From: Lentzea sp.
GTDB taxonomy: Bacteria > Actinomycetota > Actinomycetes > Mycobacteriales > Pseudonocardiaceae
Reading direction: 5' to 3'
DNA length: 6,680 nucleotides
Assembly (NCBI GenBank): GCA_030146905.1
Contig: JASLAV010000047.1
Coordinates: 1-6,680, forward strand
Made by a program: the position numbers and the translations under genes. This document shows, one piece after another, positions 1 through 5,233 of the stretch. A model generated the notes under the pieces. The model was not told where the DNA came from. It was given only the letters and a program-made list of their open reading frames with translations, and made no database searches. Position 1 is the first letter of the stretch, and the number at the start of each line of letters is the position of its first letter.

Positions 1-99
1 CGCCAGCACCGCCCGCTGCTGGCGGGGGCCGAGGTCGATCTCGTCGTCATCGTCGCGCCAGGCTCGTACCGGACCCATCAGCGAGAAGCGCAGGCTCAT
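1..99 (-). CDS. SARP/AfsR-type (BTAD) transcriptional regulator, N-terminal fragment
   Basis: Partial gene: only the first 33 codons are inside the window, starting with ATG at 99-97 and running off the left edge. The peptide contains GPVRAWRDDDDEIDLGPRQQ followed by RAVLA. This is the characteristic opening of the winged-helix DNA-binding domain (Trans_reg_C type) of SARP/AfsR/BTAD regulators, whose first strands read like LGP-x-x-x, EIDLG and RQRAVLA. Such proteins activate secondary metabolism or act as multidomain ATPase/TPR regulators, and the missing C-terminus prevents choosing between these. No clear Shine-Dalgarno sequence precedes the ATG; a second in-frame ATG at 78-76 is possible, but the first keeps the conserved first strand (RFSLMGPV). 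It is divergent from the abiE pair across 95 bp. The family call is from recognised motifs; the target genes are unknown. Confidence 0.82.
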   Translation of the reverse strand, partial: MSLRFSLMGPVRAWRDDDDEIDLGPRQQRAVLA

Positions 100-158
100 A
101 CAACGGGCCAACGCCCGCGGGCATTCCCGCCTTCCCGTCTCCCCTGCCGCCCAGTGAG

Positions 159-190
159 TATTATGAACGTAGGCTCCTTGCCTACGGAGG
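159..190 (+). promoter_or_regulatory. abiE promoter -10, inverted-repeat operator candidate and RBS
   Basis: TATTAT at 159-164 matches a -10 box with one change; no convincing -35 box is visible upstream. A perfect inverted repeat follows: CGTAGGC (168-174), loop TCCTT, GCCTACG (180-186). Its last base begins the GGAGG Shine-Dalgarno at 186-190, four bases before the abiEi ATG. AbiEi antitoxins are known to repress their own operon by binding inverted repeats in the promoter, so this is the natural operator candidate. As RNA the same repeat would be a 7-bp hairpin next to the ribosome-binding site. The repeat is seen directly; its role is inferred. Confidence 0.55.
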
Positions 191-194
191 TCAT

Positions 195-836
195 ATGGAA
201 GACCGCGTCACGATCCCGACCAAACTCGCCAGACGGGCGAACAGGGTGCTGCGCCCCAGGGATGCCGCAGATGTATACGCCCATCCCCGCGGGGAGTTCG
301 AACGACTTCTCGAGCAAGCAGTGCTCTGCCGCATCAGCACCGGCTACTACGCGCTCGCTCCGCTGGAACGCCTCGGAGATCCGAGATGGCGCCCAGAACT
401 CGCAGCAGCGGCGCTGGGAGTCGCACAAGCCGACTACGGCAGGGATGACGTGGCGCTCATGGGCATCACCGCGGCACATCGCCATGGTGCTCTGCCTCGT
501 GCCCTCGGTACCGCGGTCGTCGCAGCACCCAAACAGCGCCCACGCCTGCACACCGCTGTCGGCGAGGTCGTTTTCGTGAAACGCGATGTGCGACGTCTGG
601 ACCTGGAACGCGTGGACACCGAACTCACGACCGGCTGGATGACCACTCCGGAGCAGACCGGCCTCGACATGGCGGCGCGGCCCGGACTCGGCGGCATCGA
701 GCAGGACGGCATCGAGCCGATCCTGCGGGCTCTCGCTCGCCAGGCCGACTGGGCCGTCGTCGAACAACTCGCCCACGACCAGCGCAGGCCCGGAGCGCTG
801 GCACGACTGAAGAAGGCCGCCATTGCTCGACCATGA
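195..836 (+). CDS. abiEi: Type IV toxin-antitoxin system AbiEi family antitoxin
   Basis: A 213-aa protein. Residues about 20-60 form a winged-helix domain (RPRDAADVYAHPRGEFERLL, then CRISTGYYALAP). The C-terminal part has the AbiEi-family blocks ALMGITAAHRHGALP and the TPEQTGLDMA stretch (compare TPERTLLDLA in relatives). In AbiE systems this protein opposes the AbiEii toxin and represses the operon through its N-terminal domain; type IV antitoxins are classed as not forming a stable complex with the toxin. The ATG at 195 is supported by GGAGG at 186-190. It is directly upstream of abiEii and overlaps it by 14 bp, so the two form an operon. Codons ending in A or T are more frequent than in the genes to the right, suggesting acquisition. 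Family membership is inferred from motifs and the adjacent toxin; whether it functions in phage defence or plasmid/locus stability cannot be read here. Confidence 0.86.
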   Translation: MEDRVTIPTKLARRANRVLRPRDAADVYAHPRGEFERLLEQAVLCRISTGYYALAPLERLGDPRWRPELAAAALGVAQADYGRDDVALMGITAAHRHGALPRALGTAVVAAPKQRPRLHTAVGEVVFVKRDVRRLDLERVDTELTTGWMTTPEQTGLDMAARPGLGGIEQDGIEPILRALARQADWAVVEQLAHDQRRPGALARLKKAAIARP

Positions 837-1584
837 GGAACTCGTCGAAGTCGCCGACATGTTCGGTGTCGCGGAGGACCAGGTGCGACGGGACCACCTG
901 ATCAGTCATGTACTGGCGGGTCTCTCACGCATCGCACCTGACGTCCTGTTCATCGGTGGGACCGCTCTGGCGAGGACTCATCTCGCGGACCCGGCGGCCG
1001 GCGGACGACTGTCGGAGGACATCGACCTTTGGACGCCCAACCGTTCCGCGGTGGCCGCCGTCCTCGACGAGCGGCTCCCCCGGCAGCTGCGCCGGGAGTT
1101 TCCCGCCACCACCTGGGACCCTCCTCTCCTGTCCACACGGACCGCCGTGGAGCCGGGCATGCTCGTCACGACGACGAACCTCCGCGTTCGGGTGCAACTG
1201 CTCGATCATGACGACTGGGCTCGTTGGCCGTGTGAATCGGTTCCCGTCGAAACCAGGTACAGCGACATCACGCCGGGTTTCACGCTGAAGGTCCCCACGC
1301 TGCCCGCGTTCGCGGCGATGAAGACACTTGCGTGGGCTGATCGGCACGCCGCCAGAGATCTCTACGACCTGGCACGACTCGCCGAACGAGGTGCGCTGAC
1401 ACTGGAAGCGGCCGAACTCGTCCGTGTGGCAACAGGCGCTTCTGTCCAGAAGTACGAGTTCACCTCACTACCCGCAGGCTTGCAGTGGCGGTCGCAACTG
1501 GCACACCAGATGCGCGAAGTTCCGGCGCCGGAGTGGTGCCTGGACACGGTGCGCGACTCGTACGGCGAGGTTCTCGGCTGGTGA
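823..1584 (+). CDS. abiEii: AbiEii/AbiGii-family nucleotidyltransferase toxin
   Basis: A 253-aa DNA polymerase-beta-like nucleotidyltransferase, the toxin of an AbiE pair. Visible motifs: GGTAL at residues 45-49 (nucleotide-binding loop), SEDIDLWT from residue 64 with the metal-binding acidic pair D66/D68, K156 and K167 in the LKVPTLPAFAAMKTLAW stretch, and RDLYDLARL with D179 and D182, matching the late conserved motif of DUF1814 proteins. All expected catalytic blocks are present, so the toxin looks intact. Family members transfer nucleotides; some related toxins (MenT) modify tRNA acceptor ends, but the substrate here is unknown. The TTG start at 823 is chosen because GAAGAAGG at 809-816 lies six bases upstream and because relatives begin with a similar MLD-x-EE-like N-terminus; the next in-frame start is ATG at 859. 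The 14-bp overlap with abiEi suggests translational coupling. Confidence 0.9.
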   Translation: MLDHEELVEVADMFGVAEDQVRRDHLISHVLAGLSRIAPDVLFIGGTALARTHLADPAAGGRLSEDIDLWTPNRSAVAAVLDERLPRQLRREFPATTWDPPLLSTRTAVEPGMLVTTTNLRVRVQLLDHDDWARWPCESVPVETRYSDITPGFTLKVPTLPAFAAMKTLAWADRHAARDLYDLARLAERGALTLEAAELVRVATGASVQKYEFTSLPAGLQWRSQLAHQMREVPAPEWCLDTVRDSYGEVLGW

Positions 1585-1587
1585 GGC

Positions 1588-2037
1588 TCACGGACCGGTC
1601 GGCAACGGGCGCGGCTCGATCACCTGCTTCATCACGATCGTCGAGGTCAGGCCGCGCACGCCGGGCAGCTTCGCCAGCGTCTCCTCGTACAGCCGCTGGT
1701 AGGAGGCGAGGTCCGCGGTGACCACGCGCAGCAGGTAGTCGGGGCTGCCGAACAGGCGCTGGGCCTCCACCACGTTCGGCACGTCCGCCAGCGCGCGGTC
1801 GAAGTCGTGCATGGTGTCGAGCCTCAGCTTGGCGAAGACCAGGGCCTCGAAGCCGAACCCGAGCGCGGCGGCGTCGACCACGGCGCGGTAGCCGCGGATG
1901 ACGCCCTCGCGTTCCAGCTCGCGCAGGCGGCGCTGGCAGCGCGAGATGCTCAGCTGCACGCGCTGGGCCAGGTCGGTGACGGTGATCCGGCCGTCGCGCT
2001 GCAGCTCAGCAAGGATTTTGCGGTCCACGGCGTCCAT
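1588..2037 (-). CDS. Lrp/AsnC family transcriptional regulator
   Basis: A 149-aa regulator. The N-terminal helix-turn-helix opens [17 protein letters not shown] and continues [10 protein letters not shown] with a recognition helix around [14 protein letters not shown] and the wing [12 protein letters not shown]. The C-terminal RAM (ligand-binding/oligomerisation) domain includes the typical [20 protein letters not shown] and a closing strand near [16 protein letters not shown]. Length and domain order are normal for the family. These proteins sense amino acids or related small molecules. The ATG at 2037-2035 gives the standard family N-terminus; an upstream TTG at 2052-2050 (five extra residues, with AAGG three bases before it) cannot be excluded. 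It is divergent from the PLP enzyme at 2088 with 50 bp between starts, so that enzyme is the likely target. Its stop is 3 bp from the converging abiEii stop. Confidence 0.92.
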   Translation of the reverse strand: MDAVDRKILAELQRDGRITVTDLAQRVQLSISRCQRRLRELEREGVIRGYRAVVDAAALGFGFEALVFAKLRLDTMHDFDRALADVPNVVEAQRLFGSPDYLLRVVTADLASYQRLYEETLAKLPGVRGLTSTIVMKQVIEPRPLPTGP

Positions 2038-2087
2038 GCGCAAAGAACGCAAACACCTTGCTCGCGAGTTCCCCTAGCTTTTGCCGC
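2038..2087. promoter_or_regulatory. Shared divergent control region, lrp-like gene / aminotransferase
   Basis: This 50-bp space separates two divergent starts. TAGCTT at 2075-2080 sits exactly 7 bases before the aminotransferase ATG, fitting a leaderless promoter. CGCAAA occurs twice, at 2039-2044 and 2048-2053 (9-bp period), and a related inverted copy TTTTGCCG ends at 2086. CTCGCGAG at 2061-2068 is a perfect 8-bp palindrome near the centre. Lrp/AsnC proteins usually bind AT-flanked partial dyads beside their own start, so these repeats are the operator candidates. No Shine-Dalgarno is visible for the aminotransferase. The binding role is inferred. Confidence 0.5.
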
Positions 2088-3239
2088 ATGGACAACCCGT
2101 TGCGACAGTTGACCATCGACCAGCTGCGCCGCCGCACCAGCATGAAGTGGCGGTACTACCCCGAGGACGTGCTTCCGGTGTGGGTGGCCGAGATGGACGT
2201 GCCGCTCGCGGAACCGGTCGCGCGGGCGGTCACCGAGGCCATCGCGCTCGGGGACACCGGGTATCCCAACGGGACCGCGTACGCGGAGGCGCTCGCCGGG
2301 TTCGCCAAGCGGCGGTGGGGCTGGGAGCCGGACGTGGAGCGCACGGCGATCGTGCCGGACGTGATGCTGGGCGTCGTCGAGATGTTCCGGCTGGTCTCGC
2401 ACCGGGACGCGCCCGTCGTCGTCAACTGCCCGGTCTACCCGCCCTTCTACCAGTTCGTCGAGTCGCTGGGGCGCCAGGTCGTCGAGGCGCCGCTCGACGC
2501 GTCGGCGCGGATCGACCTCGCCGTGCTGGAGGAGGCGTTCGTGCGCGCGGGCCGCGGTTCGGTGTACCTGCTGTGCAGCCCGCACAACCCGACCGGCACC
2601 GTGCACACCCGCGCCGAGCTCGAACAGGTCGCGCTGCTCGCGCGGGAGCACGGGGTCCGGGTCGTCGCCGACGAGATCCACGCGCCGCTCACGACCGGGA
2701 ACTTCGTGCCGTACCTCAGCGTCGCGGACGACGGGCTGTCGCTCATGTCCGCCTCCAAGGCGTGGAACCTGGCCGGGCTCAAGGCGGCGCTGGCCATCGC
2801 GGGACCGGACTCCGCCGACGACCTCGCGCGGCTGCCGGAGGAGGTGGGGCACGGGCCCAGCCACCTCGGGGTTCTCGCGCACACCGCGGCGTTCACGGAC
2901 GGTGGCGACTGGCTGGACGCGTTGCTGGAGGGGCTCGACGAGAACCGGCGGCTGCTCGCCGGCCTGCTGGCAGAGCACCTCCCCGGCGTCCGCCACGCGC
3001 CGGGGCAGGGCACCTACCTCGCCTGGCTGGACTGCCGCGGGCTGGGGCTCGGCGACGATCCCGCCAGGACGTTCCTCAAGCGCGGCGAGGTCGCGCTGAA
3101 CTCCGGCATCCCGTTCGGGACCGGCGGCGCGGGCTTCGCGCGGTTGAACCTTGCCACCACCCCGGAGGTGCTGGCGGAGGCGGTACAGCGGATGACCAGG
3201 GCCTGGACCGGAACGTCGTCCTCGTCCCAACTGGACTGA
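2088..3239 (+). CDS. MalY/PatB-like PLP-dependent aminotransferase or C-S beta-lyase
   Basis: A 383-aa fold-type I PLP enzyme of the class I/II aminotransferase superfamily. Motifs: the N-terminal block [19 protein letters not shown], typical of MalY/PatB; GDTGYPNG; the cofactor-stacking tyrosine region PVYPPFYQF (Y117); [10 protein letters not shown] with N167; ADEIHAPL with D195, which contacts the pyridine nitrogen; [12 protein letters not shown] with the Schiff-base lysine K224; and the carboxylate-binding arginine R352 in ARLNLATTP. MalY/PatB members are mostly cystathionine beta-lyases (cleaving cystathionine or cysteine conjugates), but some act as aminotransferases, and substrate cannot be told here. 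The start at ATG 2088 is preferred to an upstream TTG at 2058 because family N-termini begin near this point and because a TAGCTT box lies 7 bases upstream, implying a leaderless mRNA. It is divergent from an Lrp/AsnC gene that probably regulates it. Confidence 0.9.
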   Translation: MDNPLRQLTIDQLRRRTSMKWRYYPEDVLPVWVAEMDVPLAEPVARAVTEAIALGDTGYPNGTAYAEALAGFAKRRWGWEPDVERTAIVPDVMLGVVEMFRLVSHRDAPVVVNCPVYPPFYQFVESLGRQVVEAPLDASARIDLAVLEEAFVRAGRGSVYLLCSPHNPTGTVHTRAELEQVALLAREHGVRVVADEIHAPLTTGNFVPYLSVADDGLSLMSASKAWNLAGLKAALAIAGPDSADDLARLPEEVGHGPSHLGVLAHTAAFTDGGDWLDALLEGLDENRRLLAGLLAEHLPGVRHAPGQGTYLAWLDCRGLGLGDDPARTFLKRGEVALNSGIPFGTGGAGFARLNLATTPEVLAEAVQRMTRAWTGTSSSSQLD

Positions 3240-3259
3240 GACGCCGCGTTCGTCCACTC

Positions 3260-3292
3260 CTTCGAGTTCTGTCGCCCGGACGGCAGTCGAAG
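3260..3292 (+). terminator. Bulged hairpin, possible terminator after the aminotransferase gene
   Basis: Outer arms CTTCGA (3260-3265) and TCGAAG (3287-3292) enclose inner arms CTGTCG (3269-3274) and CGGCAG (3281-3286, one G-U pair) around a 6-base loop, with three unpaired bases 3266-3268 on the left side. It lies 20 bases past the stop codon. No U-tract follows, as is common for actinobacterial hairpin terminators. It ends just upstream of the TPR gene promoter, so part may serve as promoter sequence instead. Confidence 0.42.
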
Positions 3293-3309
3293 AACCGATG
3301 AGCGATGGG

Positions 3310-3322
3310 TAACGTTGATCGA
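3310..3322 (+). promoter_or_regulatory. Leaderless promoter -10 of the TPR gene
   Basis: TAACGT at 3310-3315 matches the actinobacterial -10 pattern TAnnnT and is followed by exactly 7 bases before the ATG at 3323. This predicts transcription starting at the A of the ATG. No Shine-Dalgarno is present. The box lies downstream of the alternative ATG at 3305 and therefore argues against that start. The -35 region is weak. Confidence 0.5.
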
Positions 3323-3703
3323 ATGACGGACGGCACCTTCGAGGCGTTCAGGAAGGCGGAGGCGTTGCTCGCACAGCGCAGGCCTCTCGACGCGCTGCGC
3401 GAGCTGAAGCAGGTGCTGGCCGAGGCCGGGGAGGCGCCGTCGGTGCAGCTGCTGGCCGGCCGGGCGTACCTCGGGTCCGCTCAGCTCAACCGGGCGGAGG
3501 AGGCGTTCCGCAAGGTCCTCGACCTCGACCCGAGCGACCACTACGCGCGGTTCGCGCTCGGCAGGACGCTGCAGCGGCTGGCCAGGCTGCCGGAGGCGCT
3601 CGCCCAACTGCGGATGGCCGTCGCCATGAACCCGTCGCCGGAGTACCAGGAGGCGCTCGGCGAGGTCCGCGCCCGCATGGCCGTCGAACGCGACAGGGAC
3701 TGA
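3323..3703 (+). CDS. Small tetratricopeptide-repeat (TPR) protein
   Basis: A 126-aa, probably cytoplasmic protein made almost entirely of helical repeats. Three TPR-like units can be seen at about residues 6-36 (FEAFRKAEALLAQRRPLDAL), 40-72 (LLAGRAYLGSAQLNRAEEAF, ending LDLDPSD) and 73-105 (YARFALGRTLQRLARLPEAL, ending AMNPSPE). They carry the usual small and aromatic TPR positions and the D/N-P turn at each repeat end. There is no signal peptide, membrane segment or catalytic domain. TPR proteins act as protein-protein adaptors; the partner is unknown. ATG 3323 is chosen over ATG 3305 because of the leaderless promoter box and because MTD-x-x-FEAF is a natural start for such proteins. It stands alone between a candidate terminator and the protease leader. 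Confidence 0.78.
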   Translation: MTDGTFEAFRKAEALLAQRRPLDALRELKQVLAEAGEAPSVQLLAGRAYLGSAQLNRAEEAFRKVLDLDPSDHYARFALGRTLQRLARLPEALAQLRMAVAMNPSPEYQEALGEVRARMAVERDRD

Positions 3704-3769
3704 CTGTCCACTGAGGATCGTTCAGCACGTTGCCCCGAATGGACGTGTGTTCAACGGTGCGTGAGCGAC

Positions 3770-3775
3770 TAAGTT
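3770..3775 (+). promoter_or_regulatory. Possible -10 box for the first protease gene
   Basis: The 213-bp space from 3704 to 3916 holds the leader of the first protease. TAAGTT (3770-3775) fits TAnnnT, but the region 17 bases upstream (GTGTTC, 3747-3752) is a poor -35 match. If used, the mRNA leader would be about 135 bases. Upstream, CACGT (3726-3730) and ACGTG (3743-3747) form a short inverted repeat of uncertain meaning. Confidence 0.25.
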
Positions 3776-3842
3776 CTCTGTGAGGCCACCGGGGGGACGC
3801 ACGAACAGCGTTTCTGACGGCCGCATCGGGTCTGGGGGGATC

Positions 3843-3862
3843 CAAACCGTGAGCGCGGTTTG
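3843..3862 (+). promoter_or_regulatory. Hairpin in the protease leader over the uORF start
   Basis: CAAACCG (3843-3849) and CGGTTTG (3856-3862) are perfectly complementary with the 6-base loop TGAGCG. The GTG start of the candidate upstream ORF (3849-3851) lies at the stem-loop junction, 8 bases after GGGGGGA (3834-3840). The hairpin could control access of ribosomes to this upstream start. It is too far from a stop codon to be read as the TPR gene terminator with confidence, though that remains an alternative. Confidence 0.35.
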
Positions 3863-3920
3863 CGCTGCCCTCGTTTCGGTGTGCCGTCAACGGCCGCGAC
3901 ATGAGGGGTTATCGCAATGA
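3849..3920 (+). CDS. Candidate upstream ORF (23-residue leader peptide)
   Basis: A short GTG-started frame directly before the first protease. It reads MSAVCAALVSVCRQRPRH and five more residues, then TGA at 3918-3920. The stop overlaps the protease ATG at 3917 as ATGA, the classic geometry of translational coupling. A strong purine-rich GGGGGGA (3834-3840) sits 8 bases before the GTG. The frame stays open upstream to a GTG at 3780 (46 residues), which has no good ribosome-binding site. The peptide has two cysteines and an arginine-rich middle and is not a known leader family I recognise. A frame this short can arise by chance in high-GC DNA, and the protease has its own Shine-Dalgarno, so the call is tentative. 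Confidence 0.3.
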   Translation: MSAVCAALVSVCRQRPRHEGLSQ

Positions 3921-5146
3921 AAACGATGAGGCTTTCGGCACTGGCGGCCATCACCGCCACCGCAGCGTTGCTGGCGACGGCCGCGCCGTCGCTCGCGCAG
4001 GGCAACACCGGCCCGTCGGCGTTCACGCCAGAGGTCAAGGCGCTGATGGCGACGCAGGACAAACTCCACAAGATCGCCGAGCGGGTGGAGAGAGGCAACG
4101 GCTTCAGCGGCTTCCACGTGGACGCGGGCAGCAAGACGCTCAACGTCTACTGGAAGGGCAAGGCCCCCTCCAAGGTCGGCGCGGCCGCGGCCGTCGCCAA
4201 GGCGCAGGGCCTGACCGTGAAGGTCCACTCCGCCAAGTACTCGCAGGCAGAGCTCAAGGCCGAGGCCGCGCGCCTGGTCAAGAGCAACGGCTCGATCCAG
4301 AGCATCGCCGCCAAGTACGACGGCAGCGGCCTCGCGGTCAAGCAGGCGGCGGCCGGCTTCTCCGCGCAGTCGGCCCTCCAGAGCTCGGTCGCCGTCGAGG
4401 TGGAGGCCGGCGAGGTCGAGCTCGCCGCGTCCCGTCTCGTGGACTCCGCGCCCTACAAGGGCGGCGCGTACATCGAGAACTACTCCGGCGGCGTCGTGCA
4501 GGGTTCCTGCAGCTCCGGCTTCGCGGCGATCAGCAACTCCACGGGCGCCGACAAGCTCCTCACGGCCGCGCACTGCGGTGACAGCGGGAGCTACTTCACC
4601 AACGGCAACCTCGACTTCATCGGCTCGGTCGAGAGCCGCTCGGTGGCCTCGGACAGCGAGATCATCAACGCCACCGGTCAGCCCCGCGTGTGGATCGGCG
4701 ACTCGATCCAGACCGAGCTGAGCCAGCCGACGGCGAACCAGTACGGCCTCGACGTCGTCGGCGCCACCGCCACGCTGCCCGGCGACTGGCTGTGCGACTC
4801 CGGCTCGTTCTCCGGCACCATCTGCGACATCCGCGCGGTGCAGACCGGCCTGACGATCTGCCTCAGCGACTTCGGCTGCGTGAACAACTCGGTCGAGGCG
4901 GTGCACCAGGGCGGCTACAGCGCGGGCGGCAACGGCGACAGCGGCGGCCCGGTCTTCTCCGTGCAGCCCGGCGACAAGCTCGTCGCCCGCGGCACCCTGA
5001 CCGCGATCTCGATCGCGGCAGCCGACCTCCGCCAGTGCAGCGGCGTGCCCGCGGAGAACGGCCGCAGGTGCTCGCAGCGGATCATCTACCCGGACATCAC
5101 GGCCCAGATGGCCGACCACAACATCCGGATCAAGACGATCTCCTGA
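3917..5146 (+). CDS. Secreted S1-family (chymotrypsin-fold) serine protease precursor, copy 1
   Basis: A 409-aa preproprotein. Residues 1-27 are a Sec signal peptide (K2/R5, hydrophobic core, cleavage likely after SLA at 27). Residues about 30-175 are a pro-region with the strand-helix-strand-helix pattern GFSGFHVDAGSKTLNVYWKG, AAAAVAKAQ, LTVKVHSAKYS, AELKAEAARL, resembling alpha-lytic protease-type prodomains that fold and inhibit the enzyme. The mature domain begins around Y180 (YKGGAYI). The triad is H219 (LLTAAHC), D246 (SDSEIINA) and S342 (GNGDSGGP). Eight cysteines suggest pairs C198/C220, C293/C303, C315/C321 and C374/C385. The specificity position six residues before Ser is Ala, not Asp, so trypsin-like cleavage is unlikely. 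The start is supported by GAGGGG at 3903-3908, 8 bases upstream. Its paralogue follows after 87 bp. Physiological substrates are unknown; extracellular protein degradation is the simplest role. Confidence 0.9.
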   Translation: MKTMRLSALAAITATAALLATAAPSLAQGNTGPSAFTPEVKALMATQDKLHKIAERVERGNGFSGFHVDAGSKTLNVYWKGKAPSKVGAAAAVAKAQGLTVKVHSAKYSQAELKAEAARLVKSNGSIQSIAAKYDGSGLAVKQAAAGFSAQSALQSSVAVEVEAGEVELAASRLVDSAPYKGGAYIENYSGGVVQGSCSSGFAAISNSTGADKLLTAAHCGDSGSYFTNGNLDFIGSVESRSVASDSEIINATGQPRVWIGDSIQTELSQPTANQYGLDVVGATATLPGDWLCDSGSFSGTICDIRAVQTGLTICLSDFGCVNNSVEAVHQGGYSAGGNGDSGGPVFSVQPGDKLVARGTLTAISIAAADLRQCSGVPAENGRRCSQRIIYPDITAQMADHNIRIKTIS

Positions 5147-5154
5147 CGTACCAC

Positions 5155-5199
5155 CGAACGGCGGGTCCGAGTCCAGTGTGGACTCGGGCCCGCCGTTCG
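5155..5199 (+). terminator. Strong 21-bp hairpin between the two protease genes
   Basis: Arms 5155-5175 and 5179-5199 pair over 21 bp with a single U-G wobble (5166 with 5188) and a 3-base GTG loop. The inner arm sequence is CCGAGTCCA/TGGACTCGG. It starts 8 bases after the first protease stop. There is no U-tract, as expected for many actinobacterial terminators, so it is best read as a terminator, a partial terminator (attenuator) or a 3'-end stabiliser. Only 34 bases separate it from the second protease start. Confidence 0.75.
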
Positions 5200-5233
5200 C
5201 ACATCACCGCAACCAAGCCTGGGGGAACACCGG

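Noticed and set aside
96..860. 254-codon minus-strand frame antisense to abiEi
   Set aside because: It overlaps the start of the SARP-like gene and the whole of abiEi, and has no recognisable domain; the plus-strand protein has clear AbiEi blocks.
1950..3257. Long minus-strand open frame (435 codons) over the aminotransferase gene
   Set aside because: It is a codon-bias shadow: the peptide is low-complexity Arg/Gly/Val/Pro-rich with no domain, while the plus-strand frame has all PLP-enzyme motifs.
3692..3708. Short hairpin GACAG/CTGTC at the end of the TPR gene
   Set aside because: Only five base pairs, mostly inside the coding sequence; too weak to call a terminator.
3887..5119. Long minus-strand open frame (410 codons) opposite the first protease
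   Set aside because: Composition is repetitive Ala/Gly/Arg/Val/Asp and it mirrors the protease codons; no motif, signal or initiation context supports it.
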